This document shows positions 1 to 7,300 of a stretch of DNA of 47,790 bases, piece after piece. The DNA comes from a virus. The position numbers and the translations under genes are program-made. The stretch is taken from positions 1-47,790 of IMG/VR virus record IMGVR_UViG_3300006793_000056. One strand, 5' to 3'. The first letter of the stretch is position 1; every line of letters starts with the position of its first letter. The notes under the pieces are model-generated. The model did no database searches and had not been told where the DNA came from. It saw only the letters and a program-made list of their open reading frames with translations.

Positions 1-236
1 ATACGTGATTGCTCATGTAAAAACTGTAGAAAATAGGTGTCTATAACGCTGTATAAGCGTCATACACGCTAACTAATACTGTAACGAGTACAAATACGTA
101 CGAACTACGCTAGAACACGTTTAAGAGCCATTTAAACACCAAACATCCAAAAAGAACACTTTATAAGCACAGTCAAAAGCATGTAGGATAAATACTGGGT
201 CATTTAAATACAGTTGCACTCCAAAAGTAACCAGGG
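1..236 (+). other. Non-coding stretch with hairpin and late-promoter-like boxes
   Basis: I see no convincing gene here. A small hairpin can form at 46-60 (ACGCT, loop GTATA, AGCGT). Two T4-late-like boxes lie at 187-194 (GATAAATA) and 204-210 (TTAAATA), just ahead of the small ORF at 237. By position they are probably promoters for that ORF, but this is inferred from the motif only. Confidence 0.4.
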
Positions 237-479
237 GTGGTCAAAAGGAACTGTACAATTTTTTTAAAAAAACGCTATCAATTTTGTGTGTACACACGTC
301 AAACTGAATTCAAAGAAGTGGTTGCATGGTGCTCGACTAACGATCTAGACTATGAAATACACCTAGCAAGAACACGCTTTTGGGTGCCCAGAGGACGATT
401 GTTGACACAGTTTTTACTACGGTGGGGAACAGTGTGCAAGAACGTGGACGGAGAGAAGGACCACAGCCTGGGTAGATAA
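237..479 (+). CDS. Small hypothetical phage protein
   Basis: An 80-codon ORF starting with GTG. The centre (VYTRQTEFKEV, AWC, then FWVPRG and FLLRWG) has the look of small proteins I remember from marine T4-like phages that end in a LRW motif; that is recollection, not a search result. No membrane segment or signal peptide is seen and the function is unknown. The start is uncertain: the AGG before GTG is very close, while a better AAAGGAA lies a few codons inside the ORF with no ATG after it. Late-promoter-like boxes at 187-210 support expression on the plus strand. It could also be a chance ORF. Confidence 0.5.
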   Translation: MVKRNCTIFLKKRYQFCVYTRQTEFKEVVAWCSTNDLDYEIHLARTRFWVPRGRLLTQFLLRWGTVCKNVDGEKDHSLGR

Positions 480-577
480 AAATGCTACCGCTTGTCGCTT
501 CGCTCTAGTAAAAAAATTTCCGCAAACGCTTCGCTTGTTGTTGGCCTAGAACCACCCCCACACAGCATGTACACACA

Positions 578-584
578 CTAAATA
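578..584 (+). promoter_or_regulatory. Late promoter box CTAAATA
   Basis: CTAAATA matches the T4/cyanophage late-promoter element. It lies 5-6 nt before the first paired base of the riboswitch candidate at 590-636, so the predicted transcript would begin almost exactly with the aptamer. Confidence 0.6.
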
Positions 585-589
585 CACAT

Positions 590-636
590 ACGTTCAGACA
601 ATAGTCCGGAAGTAGCATAATGCGAAGGAACGCACC
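590..636 (+). promoter_or_regulatory. Glutamine riboswitch (glnA / Downstream-peptide class) candidate
   Basis: The order of elements matches the glutamine aptamer class: CGTTC (591-595), a short helix, CGGAAGTAG (607-615), a second short helix, then GAAGGAACGCACC (624-636). CGTTC pairs perfectly with GAACG (628-632) to give P1. GAC/GTC (597-599 with 603-605) and GCA/TGC (615-617 with 621-623) can form the two small inner helices. Downstream-peptide RNAs of this class are known upstream of very short ORFs in cyanobacteria and in marine and phage sequence. Here the element sits 24 nt before a 63-codon gene with a strong ribosome-binding site. I identified it from remembered consensus, not a covariance search. 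Confidence 0.8.
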
Positions 637-660
637 TAACTTTAACAAAAGGAGGGTGAA

Positions 661-852
661 ATGAGCAGATTCGATCATCTACACAAACAGTACAGAGAGG
701 CTCGTGTGAAAGCACGTAAGAATGCCATACTTGCACGTAGTCGACTAAACGTTGACACTAATGCAGGTGGTACTAGTGGATACACTGTCAAGCACGGAGC
801 CAACACAGGTCTTGTGCTTAACCATATAACTGTATCCAAACGAACTATATAA
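661..852 (+). CDS. Small basic protein downstream of the glutamine riboswitch
   Basis: A 63-residue ORF with ATG preceded by AAAGGAGGGTGAA, the strongest Shine-Dalgarno sequence in this part of the window. The N-terminal half is rich in Arg and Lys with Ala (residues about 10-28), likely helical; the rest is Gly/Thr-rich. There is no membrane segment and no domain I recognise. Its position directly after a glutamine-aptamer-like leader fits the known association of Downstream-peptide RNAs with short ORFs. That suggests expression tied to the nitrogen state of the infected cell. The molecular function is unknown; a role in host nitrogen physiology is inference from the riboswitch only. Confidence 0.75.
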   Translation: MSRFDHLHKQYREARVKARKNAILARSRLNVDTNAGGTSGYTVKHGANTGLVLNHITVSKRTI

Positions 853-900
853 CGACACTCAGGGGCTTGTTCAAACGATGAGTCCCTGTGCGTACACTCG

Positions 901-907
901 TTAAATA
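901..907 (+). promoter_or_regulatory. Late promoter box TTAAATA, 5 nt before ATG
   Basis: TTAAATA ends exactly 5 nt before the ATG at 913 and no Shine-Dalgarno sequence is present, so the predicted transcription start falls on the start codon. It is one of nine such arrangements in the window. Confidence 0.5.
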
Positions 908-912
908 CACAT

Positions 913-1593
913 ATGCGTAAGTACATATGGCGACATCACGAAATACCCTTTGCACAACAGTTCACAGATCTAGCACCTCAATTGATGCAAGACTTTTTAC
1001 AAGTTCATCCTGAAGTACTAGAACAACAAGAACAGCAGAGCAAGGGCGATGAAGAAAAGTATTGGCATGACATCAACGGGTGGGTGCCTTTGGGCGTACT
1101 CTATCAAAAGCAGTGGGCAGACAAAGAACGTGTGATCAAAAAAAACTATCCCACAGCACACAAACTAGTAAAGATGTTTGGCGATGATGTAAACGTAGCA
1201 AGTTATAGTTTGCTCAAACCAGGTGCAAAGATTCCACTACACAACGGAGATGAAGAAAACCGTTACTGCAAATACATAAGATGTCATATACCTTTGATGA
1301 TACCTGAAGGTGACATGGGTCTTTGGGTTATGGGTCAACGCATAGGTTGGAGAGATGGTGTGTTTGGTTTTGACAACTCAGGCGTACACATTGCATGGTC
1401 AAATGCTACCACAAACAGATTGGTTTTTATTATAGACATACACAGATCAGCATTGGGAATTCCACCCAACAAGTACATGCGTAGTCGTTGGGACTGGTGG
1501 GAATACACCAAGTTATGCACCGCCGCAGTGTTTAGAACTGTGGTAAATACGTTTAACAAGGAGATACTCTATGGCACAAAAAGAAGTAGATAA
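913..1593 (+). CDS. Aspartyl/asparaginyl beta-hydroxylase-like 2OG-Fe(II) dioxygenase
   Basis: A 226-residue protein with the pattern of the Asp/Asn beta-hydroxylase (double-stranded beta-helix) family. H110 in a HNGDE segment stands for the first iron ligand, a second segment YIRCHIPL follows (H125), then WRDG, FDNSGVHIAWSN with the distal His H159, and NRLVFIIDIHR with R169 placed to bind 2-oxoglutarate. Such enzymes hydroxylate Asp or Asn side chains, or related substrates, using Fe(II), O2 and 2-oxoglutarate. The first 90 residues are not recognised. The last 23 bases overlap the next small gene. The start is fixed by the late-promoter box 5 nt upstream. The substrate is unknown. Confidence 0.8.
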   Translation: MRKYIWRHHEIPFAQQFTDLAPQLMQDFLQVHPEVLEQQEQQSKGDEEKYWHDINGWVPLGVLYQKQWADKERVIKKNYPTAHKLVKMFGDDVNVASYSLLKPGAKIPLHNGDEENRYCKYIRCHIPLMIPEGDMGLWVMGQRIGWRDGVFGFDNSGVHIAWSNATTNRLVFIIDIHRSALGIPPNKYMRSRWDWWEYTKLCTAAVFRTVVNTFNKEILYGTKRSR

Positions 1594-1753
1594 ACAAGGT
1601 ATGATCAAGCAAGGCGAATTTACAGGTCAAAAGCCTACAGTAGATTCTGCAACAATCAATAAACCCGCTGAACGTGAAAACAGTAAAGCATATCAACGTG
1701 CGGCTGATGGAAAAATTAAAACTACAACCCAGCAGTTAAAAAAACTAAGATAG
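1571..1753 (+). CDS. Small hydrophilic hypothetical protein
   Basis: A 60-residue ORF overlapping the end of the hydroxylase gene. Its ATG follows AAGGAGATACTCT, a good ribosome-binding site located inside the upstream gene, which argues for translational coupling. The product is very polar (Lys, Gln, Glu, Thr), with no hydrophobic core, and is probably disordered. No family is recognised. It is followed 9 nt later by the YqgE/AlgH gene on the same strand, so the three probably share a transcript. Confidence 0.6.
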   Translation: MAQKEVDKQGMIKQGEFTGQKPTVDSATINKPAERENSKAYQRAADGKIKTTTQQLKKLR

Positions 1754-1762
1754 GACTCTAAC

Positions 1763-2323
1763 GTGTATTCCGGACCTAACAGTTTGCAGGGTAAAGTTCT
1801 AATATCTCAACCAACCACAAATAGTCCTTTCTTTAATGAAAGTGTTATACTTGTTTGTGAGCATCATGCCAAAGGTGCTTGGGGATTGGTAGTCAACAAA
1901 CCACATCCTAGTTTAGATCTAAAAACAGTTTCACAAGGTATTGATTGCGGAATATATTCCAACGAACATGTGTTCCAAGGTGGTCCTGTAGCACAAGAAG
2001 GCCTGCATTTTATTCATACACCAGACTGTACTGTTAGTGATACGTTTAGTGTAACTCCAGGTTTGTGTGTTACCAGCAGTGAAGCAATGCTACGTGAAAT
2101 AGGTGAGAACCGTGGTCCAAGCAATTGGAGATTGTGTGTTGGTGTTAGTACTTGGCAAGCAGGACAACTAGAAGGTGAAATGGGAGGAGAACCTCCATGG
2201 ACGCCACAACACAAATGGTTGTATACAACTTGTCCAATCAATCTATTAGAAATTCCTATACAGACTCTGTGGCAAAGTGCTACATCAGAAAGTATCAGTG
2301 AGAGTGTAAAAAACTTATTTTAA
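1763..2323 (+). CDS. YqgE/AlgH (DUF179) family protein
   Basis: 186 residues, full length for the YqgE/AlgH family. Typical features are visible in order: the N-terminal GKVLIS segment, the FNESVILVCEH strand, a GAWGLVVNKP motif, VFQGGPV, LHFIHT, and the C-terminal RLCVGVSTWQAGQLEGE stretch. The biochemical role of the bacterial family is not settled; AlgH has been linked genetically to alginate regulation in Pseudomonas. The start codon is GTG, with AGGA 7 nt upstream. The gene is last in the plus-strand group, and its stop overlaps the 3' end of the convergent helicase gene by 4 nt. A phage copy is unusual and may be host-derived. Confidence 0.88.
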   Translation: MYSGPNSLQGKVLISQPTTNSPFFNESVILVCEHHAKGAWGLVVNKPHPSLDLKTVSQGIDCGIYSNEHVFQGGPVAQEGLHFIHTPDCTVSDTFSVTPGLCVTSSEAMLREIGENRGPSNWRLCVGVSTWQAGQLEGEMGGEPPWTPQHKWLYTTCPINLLEIPIQTLWQSATSESISESVKNLF

Positions 2324-3753
2324 TCAGAGTCAACGTTTAGATTCTTAAGCATGTCACGTAGTTTACTGCTTTGTGCTTTACCGCTTATCTTACCTATTGT
2401 ATCACCATCGCCTGGCTCACGTAGTGCAGTTTCTTCTCCTGCATCATGACTTGATTCTGTTACAGTTGATTGTTTCTTTATACCGCTTACAATTGAACTA
2501 CCTGTGCTTTGATATGATTGTTGTTCATCTTCTGCAAGATCTCTAATACGCAAACTGTCTACATCAAATTCTAAATCTACTTTTTGTCCTACACCACTAG
2601 ATGATCTAGTTTTCATAAACTGTATTTGATATCTTCCACGTTCTTTCATTGCTCTACTTGTAAAGATACCTATCACGTTATCAGCAGTTTGTATCTTACT
2701 CAACCCTCCACTGATGTGCGAGTGATCAAATTCTATTTCTTCTACTGCCGCTCTGTTTAACTGCGATGCTGTCACAAACACACACTGCATTTCCATTGCC
2801 AAGTTACGTAGTTCTTCACTTACATATTTGTCTTTAACAAACAAATCACTTGGCGATACTTTAATACTCAACGGCATCATCAAATCTAAATAGTCAATCA
2901 ATAACACATCTGGCTTACACTTGTTTTTAATTGACCATTCTTTAACATAACTTCTTAGATCATTTGCGTTCTTACCACTTGGCATATACTTAATTTGTAT
3001 GCGTCCGCTTTTCTTGCCCATCATCTTAACTTTCATTTCTATGTCATCAAGATTCTTAAACACATCTCTAGTAGCAACTCCTGTAAGCATACTATCAATA
3101 CGCATTGCCGTTAGTGCTTCTGAAAGTTCTAAACTAATATACAACACGTTCATGCCTTCTAGTGCAAAGTTCACAGCCATATTCTGCAAGAACAAACTCT
3201 TACCTGCACCTGATCCACCTGCCCATATATTAAGTTCACCTCTGTTGAATCCACCAAACAGTTTTCTATCAATGCTTGGCCAACCTGTGCTTACTTGTCC
3301 GTTGTTGTCTTTTAGTCCTTCTAGTCTACCTTTAGGATCAGCAAAGTAATCTGTACCCATATCTTTTGCAAGACCAATTTGTATTGCTTCTTTTACTAGT
3401 CCTTCAACTGGACCATACTCACCTTTTTCAAGTAAGTCAGCACTCTTAAGAATTGCACGTTCTAGTGCTTTGTGTCTACTAAACTGTTCAAATGTATCCA
3501 ACAACCAATCTGTGTGTTCTTGTCCTATACTACTTGCATCTTTTAATGTTGTACCACAACTAGTGTTAACAATATCAAGTTCAGGCATAACTTTGTATTC
3601 ATCAACATACTTGCTAATAAATTCTGCACCATCACGTAGTTGTTGATCAAAGTTTTCACTTTCAAAAATGCCTTGACATCTAACAAATGCTTCTGCATCT
3701 GAAAGAAACATTTCTAAAAACAACTTCTGTATTTCTTGATTAAAATCTTGCAT
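2320..3753 (-). CDS. 41: Replicative DNA helicase, T4 gp41 / DnaB-like
   Basis: A 477-residue ring helicase that unwinds the replication fork and works with primase gp61, encoded next to it. The N-terminal DnaB-type region is followed by a RecA-like ATPase domain: Walker A GGSGAGKS at 179-186, a LYISLELSE strand, Walker B VLLIDYLDLM near 285, and a VTASQLNR sensor segment near 330. The C-terminal 70 residues are Ser/Glu-rich and probably disordered. The gene lies 24 nt after the primase stop. A TATAAT box lies only 6 nt before ATG with no Shine-Dalgarno sequence, so this message may also be leaderless. Confidence 0.95.
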   Translation of the reverse strand: MQDFNQEIQKLFLEMFLSDAEAFVRCQGIFESENFDQQLRDGAEFISKYVDEYKVMPELDIVNTSCGTTLKDASSIGQEHTDWLLDTFEQFSRHKALERAILKSADLLEKGEYGPVEGLVKEAIQIGLAKDMGTDYFADPKGRLEGLKDNNGQVSTGWPSIDRKLFGGFNRGELNIWAGGSGAGKSLFLQNMAVNFALEGMNVLYISLELSEALTAMRIDSMLTGVATRDVFKNLDDIEMKVKMMGKKSGRIQIKYMPSGKNANDLRSYVKEWSIKNKCKPDVLLIDYLDLMMPLSIKVSPSDLFVKDKYVSEELRNLAMEMQCVFVTASQLNRAAVEEIEFDHSHISGGLSKIQTADNVIGIFTSRAMKERGRYQIQFMKTRSSSGVGQKVDLEFDVDSLRIRDLAEDEQQSYQSTGSSIVSGIKKQSTVTESSHDAGEETALREPGDGDTIGKISGKAQSSKLRDMLKNLNVDSD

Positions 3754-3759
3754 AGTTAT

Positions 3760-3788
3760 ATTATACTACCTTTTTGTTTATTCTGCAA
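3760..3788 (-). promoter_or_regulatory. Possible sigma70-type promoter for gp41
   Basis: TATAAT (3760-3765 on the reverse strand) is perfect, but the -35 region 17 nt away is only TTGCAG (3783-3788), a weak match. The -10 box ends 6 nt before the helicase ATG, so a start near the A of ATG would be expected. Confidence 0.4.
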
Positions 3789-4794
3789 AGTAAGTTTTCG
3801 CCAATAGTTGAATCTTCAAGCCTGTTACTTTAGATGATACTATTTTTTGCATTGTGTATATCTTACCGTATCGTTCAACTGCTTCTGCGACATCTTTAAT
3901 ATCGTTGTCGGGCCATTCAGGAAACGAAACGCTCCATCCATATTTAACTGCATCGGTTACCAGTTGTTCTCCACTTTGATCCTTGTCAGGAACAACTATA
4001 ACTTCACGTTGTAGACTGTTAATAAGCATACTCTGTTGATCGTTTACTTCATTACGTAGTACTGCTACACCGCCTACACTAATAGCATCAAACGGACCTT
4101 CTACTACAATTACAAACTGTCTATCATATCCTTGACCATCTAAGTTAAACACATAGCCTGGTTGACTATCTGTAATATACTTAGGTGAGCCGTCGCCTAG
4201 TTTACGAGCAGTGTATCCGACTATGTCCCCTTGATAATAAAATGGAACTATCAGCCTTGACTTGTATGATCCTTCGCAGGTCCACATAAAGTCGTAGTCC
4301 TCAATATCAAGGCCACGATCGTTAACTATATATTCGACGGCTCTAATGAACTCTGGATCTAATCCACTTGGTTCGAGTGCTTTCCAATCATGCCACTCCA
4401 TTATAGGTTTGGCACCAACTGGCAGTTCTTTCTTTTCAAATACAGGCAACTGTATAGTAGGTGTTCCACCGTCTATGACGTGCTCCTCTTTTATACGTAG
4501 TGCCTCCAAAGCAATTTTGGTTATCTCTGAGTTTGGCATTCCGAACCATCCAAGTAGTTTCTTCATCTTGTAAGATAAGTTTCTACCCGGAATGAATGAT
4601 GCTGTATAGCCACAGTTAAAACAGTGATAACTCACTGTACCGTCACCATTAAACATTATTCCACCACGCTTACGTTTGTCTGTGCTTTCGCCGTTATGAA
4701 CACAGCATGGAGCATCAAAAGAAATCCACCCACTAGGAGTTTGCTTTCTTTTTGCAGGCAAGGTAGTCGTAATGCTAGATTGTATCGAATTCAT
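3778..4794 (-). CDS. 61: DNA primase, T4 gp61-like
   Basis: 338 residues. The N-terminus has a zinc-binding module (CC at 30-31, H33, then C58 and C61 in CFNCGY). A Toprim domain follows: the catalytic Glu is in VVEGPFDA (about 230-237) and the acidic DKD motif in VVPDKDQSG (268-275). It makes RNA primers for lagging-strand synthesis and acts in the primosome with gp41, encoded immediately downstream. The length matches T4 gp61 (342). The ATG is preceded by a weak ribosome-binding region. There is no clear own promoter; the TGTCAA/AGTTTA pair at 4801-4829 is a poor match. Confidence 0.93.
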   Translation of the reverse strand: MNSIQSSITTTLPAKRKQTPSGWISFDAPCCVHNGESTDKRKRGGIMFNGDGTVSYHCFNCGYTASFIPGRNLSYKMKKLLGWFGMPNSEITKIALEALRIKEEHVIDGGTPTIQLPVFEKKELPVGAKPIMEWHDWKALEPSGLDPEFIRAVEYIVNDRGLDIEDYDFMWTCEGSYKSRLIVPFYYQGDIVGYTARKLGDGSPKYITDSQPGYVFNLDGQGYDRQFVIVVEGPFDAISVGGVAVLRNEVNDQQSMLINSLQREVIVVPDKDQSGEQLVTDAVKYGWSVSFPEWPDNDIKDVAEAVERYGKIYTMQKIVSSKVTGLKIQLLAKTYFAE

Positions 4795-4803
4795 ATTACT
4801 AGT

Positions 4804-5631
4804 TTAACTTCTAACTAGTACTTTGTCAAGTGTTCCGGTGTTCGAATTGTCAGGTAAATGCTTTATTTTGAAGTAATTATATACTCCTGTAACATTAGCA
4901 TAACCAATTGTGTCTTGGTTTGTTAAACTAATAGTAGTTAAATCTACCCAACTAGTATCAGCAGTAACTTGGCTGTCTAATGTACCTTGTATTGTAACAT
5001 CGCCTGTGTACGCATTACTATAGTGTGTAAACGTATGTATAGCATTGTTGCGTTTGTACTCTGCTTGTGCATCTACAATACTACTAAAGTATTCTGTAAT
5101 CTGTCCGCCATATGTATAAAAATGTGACGTAGTAGGACGAGTAAACTCTGTGTTTGGTAATTCAACACTGTTTGTAAATGCAGGATATACATGATCAACA
5201 ATTTCTAAAGTACCAGCAACGCCATAGTGTGTGTTTGCATAAGTTGCATGGTTACCTGAACCGCCAATAGTTCTAGTAACACTAAACTTATAAAACTTGC
5301 TTACTAAAGACGCCGTATCGCTCTCTGTAAGCGTGATTGTAGCAACACCCTTTGTAGATGTTGTACTGCCGTCATCAAGTGTTGTACATGCTTTTTGTAG
5401 GTGTACAGCACCGGTTTCGTTGTTCACTAAATTAAATGTTAGTGTTTCGCCGTTGATGTCTAACGGTTTCTGGTCTTGGTTTTTAACGGTAAATTTAATG
5501 GTGTTTGTAACACCCTTAACTACCTGAATATCTTTCTGGTACATTGGCGTATATCCTTGTTTTACGGCCCCGTCCAAATCACTGAACAAGGTAAATCCGG
5601 TTTCATAAATATATATGGGTAACTTATGCAT
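4804..5631 (-). CDS. Putative virion or baseplate-associated beta-sandwich protein
   Basis: 275 residues, beta-strand-rich, Thr/Ser/Asn-rich and low in Cys. The segment from residue 30 (YQKDIQVVKGVTNTIKFTVK, then NQDQKPLDINGETLTFNLV) resembles the N-terminal Ig-like domain of phage baseplate upper proteins, an impression from pattern only. The C-terminal half contains AEYKRNNAIHTFTH and ends in FKIKHLPDNS. Homologues as I recall them in marine T4-like phages are annotated as structural or hypothetical. A late box (AATAAATA, 5653-5660) and AGGAT before ATG support late expression. An internal Met at residue 30 is an alternative start. Confidence 0.6.
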   Translation of the reverse strand: MHKLPIYIYETGFTLFSDLDGAVKQGYTPMYQKDIQVVKGVTNTIKFTVKNQDQKPLDINGETLTFNLVNNETGAVHLQKACTTLDDGSTTSTKGVATITLTESDTASLVSKFYKFSVTRTIGGSGNHATYANTHYGVAGTLEIVDHVYPAFTNSVELPNTEFTRPTTSHFYTYGGQITEYFSSIVDAQAEYKRNNAIHTFTHYSNAYTGDVTIQGTLDSQVTADTSWVDLTTISLTNQDTIGYANVTGVYNYFKIKHLPDNSNTGTLDKVLVRS

Positions 5632-5652
5632 ATTGAGTTCATCCTATAATAC

Positions 5653-5660
5653 TATTTATT
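5653..5660 (-). promoter_or_regulatory. Late promoter box AATAAATA
   Basis: The reverse strand reads AATAAATA, 21 nt before the ATG at 5631, with an AGGAT Shine-Dalgarno between. It is in the divergent gap between the structural-type gene on the minus strand and the small plus-strand gene at 5669. Confidence 0.5.
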
Positions 5661-5668
5661 GGAAAGAC

Positions 5669-6043
5669 ATGACAACAGTACAAGAAGATTTACAAGAAAA
5701 GTTTCCGTTTTTAAGTTGTTTAAAACACGGTGATAATGAATACGTTGGTATAATCATTAACCAAGATTCAAGTGTTACAAGTATATATGATTATTCTACA
5801 TGTAACAACGATGCACAAAAACTACGTCTACTAGAATGTGGCGATAGTTGGTGGTGGGAGTCTAATAGAAAAATACCAATCAACATCTTTATGAAACAAG
5901 ATATGGCGCCGTTCAGAAGTCTTATTAAGACGTTTGCGACAAAAGATGTAGAATTATTATTCGGACCTATGGTTAGGTTAAATGATATAACTGAAAAAAG
6001 AATTAAAAGAAAGAGTATTCAGTTAGTAAGAAAGATCAAATAG
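5669..6043 (+). CDS. Conserved hypothetical phage protein
   Basis: 124 residues from the ATG at 5669, chosen because GGAAAG lies just upstream; the longer reading from 5615 would overlap the divergent gene start. Visible features are a YVGIIINQDSSVTSIYDY strand pair, a DSWWWES Trp cluster (about residues 64-70), and a basic C-terminus ending in repeated Lys/Arg. The pattern looks like a small protein I associate with marine T4-like phages, but I do not know a function. It is the only plus-strand gene between the two long minus-strand runs, and its 3' end overlaps the next convergent gene by 8 nt. Confidence 0.7.
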   Translation: MTTVQEDLQEKFPFLSCLKHGDNEYVGIIINQDSSVTSIYDYSTCNNDAQKLRLLECGDSWWWESNRKIPINIFMKQDMAPFRSLIKTFATKDVELLFGPMVRLNDITEKRIKRKSIQLVRKIK

Positions 6044-6272
6044 TATTTGTATTTTTATACCTTAACCAAGCAAAATAATCAACAACTAAAAACTGTAACA
6101 ATATTCCTAAAGGTACTAAAGTCCCTCCGAATAGTATCCATGGAAGAATAAACATCCACAACAAAAGCCTAAACAGATACTTCATAACAAGTTCACTAGG
6201 TACAGTCCATGTCAACCATGGACCTGGATCTTTAATATTTTTTTGTCTATAATCTTCCCACTCGTAATTCAT
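6036..6272 (-). CDS. Small membrane protein
   Basis: 78 residues with two hydrophobic stretches: about 30-50 (YLFRLLLWMFILPWILFGG) and about 51-66 (VPLGILLQFLVVDYF). An aromatic-rich soluble N-terminus precedes them. It is probably a two-span inner-membrane protein. No lysis-protein motif is recognised; a holin-like role is possible but unsupported. The start overlaps the stop of the upstream zinc-finger gene by one base. Confidence 0.65.
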   Translation of the reverse strand: MNYEWEDYRQKNIKDPGPWLTWTVPSELVMKYLFRLLLWMFILPWILFGGTLVPLGILLQFLVVDYFAWLRYKNTNTI

Positions 6273-6523
6273 TAGACAAACCTTTCTTTTACACTAGCAC
6301 AATCTACACAAAGTTCTACACCGGGTACTAGTTCTTGTCTTGCTTTAGGTATTTCGTTACCACATTCAATACATTCTTCTAGACTTGGTTTTAGTTTTTG
6401 TTTGGCTAGTTTCTCCCTATGCTTTCTTAATACTGCTTCGTTCTCTAGTAATGCACTTACTTGTGCAATCTCTTGTTCTTCAAATGTGTCGTTGTTAAAA
6501 ATAAATTGTTCTTCATTATTCAT
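6272..6523 (-). CDS. TraR/DksA-type C4 zinc-finger protein
   Basis: 83 residues from the ATG at 6523. A GTG at 6535 would add four residues, but the ATG has GAAGAA upstream and sits almost on the stop of the preceding gene. A helical N-terminal part carries many Glu and Lys residues. The C-terminus holds C51-x2-C54 and C72-x2-C75 around GNEIPKARQELVPG, the standard TraR/DksA zinc finger. Such proteins bind in the RNA polymerase secondary channel and alter initiation, mimicking DksA with ppGpp. This phage copy may retune host transcription during infection; that role is inferred from the family. Confidence 0.85.
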   Translation of the reverse strand: MNNEEQFIFNNDTFEEQEIAQVSALLENEAVLRKHREKLAKQKLKPSLEECIECGNEIPKARQELVPGVELCVDCASVKERFV

Positions 6524-7085
6524 ATATTTCTTCACAGATTAAATTCATATGTACCACAATCGCATGTGCATAAGCAACTGCGTGTGCCTTTTTAAAGTAG
6601 TATTCATCACCTGTCGGTTTTGTCCACACTTCGTTCATTATCGTTTGCCAGTCCTTGTTCGCTAGATGTCTTTTCGCTGGACGAATTATCGCTAGTGTCG
6701 CCGCTAATTTTTCTACCGAGTTGGGCTTCAATACTTTCAATAGTTCGCTGTGCCCGTTTAGATGAAAGACTCTTTCGCTGAAGTCTTCGTGTTCCAATAG
6801 TTCCCATAATGGTTCCTTTCCCATAAGTCTTTGTAAATGTTCTTCGTTCTTGACATGCTCATATATGTGAACATTAAGCATATCAATTTTAAAGTAACCA
6901 CGTTCATCTGCAACTTTATGATCTAAAGTACAGCGTCCAGTAAACGGATCAAGCGGAGCATTGTGAAAGTATACACCTGTGTTATGTTTCTTTAATTGAT
7001 CTTTTTCATTTCGTGATCCTTTAATATGCTTAAACTTTGTTAGCACATTATCACGATCAAAAAAATCTAAATCAATATCAGGCAT
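6516..7085 (-). CDS. Truncated DnaE-like (Pol III alpha, C-family polymerase) protein
   Basis: 189 residues that read as a collapsed bacterial Pol III alpha subunit. The N-terminus MPDIDLDF matches the PDIDxDF palm motif carrying two of the catalytic Asp residues. Further on come KHNTGVYFHNAP, an ERGYFKIDMLNVHIY segment, LAATLAIIRPAKR, and YYFKKAHAVAYAHA, which resemble conserved DnaE palm/fingers segments. Full-length DnaE exceeds 1,100 residues, so PHP, thumb and clamp-binding parts are absent. As I recall, similar short DnaE-like proteins occur in marine T4-like phages. Whether it polymerises DNA is unknown. The start TAATG overlaps the upstream stop. Confidence 0.75.
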   Translation of the reverse strand: MPDIDLDFFDRDNVLTKFKHIKGSRNEKDQLKKHNTGVYFHNAPLDPFTGRCTLDHKVADERGYFKIDMLNVHIYEHVKNEEHLQRLMGKEPLWELLEHEDFSERVFHLNGHSELLKVLKPNSVEKLAATLAIIRPAKRHLANKDWQTIMNEVWTKPTGDEYYFKKAHAVAYAHAIVVHMNLICEEIYE

Positions 7086-7300
7086 TATTTTTTACTCTTT
7101 GCTTCGTATTCGTCTTTTAGTTTTTGTAAGTGCGGAGGTAAATCCCAACCAAACACTGCCGCAAGTTGGCCGCCACTGTTTTCCCAGTCTGAACTTTTAA
7201 TACCTTTTTTCATACCAAATCCTAATCCGCCTTTTGTTTTAGTGTGTATCTCCGGATCGTATTGTGAGTGATCCGAATATTTGTTACTTTGTTTTTTCAT
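7085..7300 (-). CDS. Small hypothetical protein
   Basis: About 71 residues from the ATG at 7300; an ATG at 7315 would add five. The product is polar and Lys-rich, with a Gly-rich centre (KGGLGFGMKKG), a GGQLAAVFGWDLPPHL segment near the middle and a charged C-terminal helix. No known domain is seen. It is packed between overlapping genes on the same strand, directly upstream of the DnaE-like gene, sharing TAATG. Confidence 0.6.
   Translation of the reverse strand: MKKQSNKYSDHSQYDPEIHTKTKGGLGFGMKKGIKSSDWENSGGQLAAVFGWDLPPHLQKLKDEYEAKSKK

Noticed and set aside
675-926. Minus-strand ORF across the small riboswitch-linked gene
   Set aside because: Antisense to the gene with the strong ribosome-binding site; no ribosome-binding site of its own.
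4801-4829. TTGACA with TAAACT 17 nt away upstream of primase
   Set aside because: Weak -10 box and the start would fall at the primase start codon; it lies in coding sequence of the next gene.
6607-6807. Ser/Arg-rich 66-codon minus-strand ORF
   Set aside because: Alternative frame of the DnaE-like gene, which has clear motifs.
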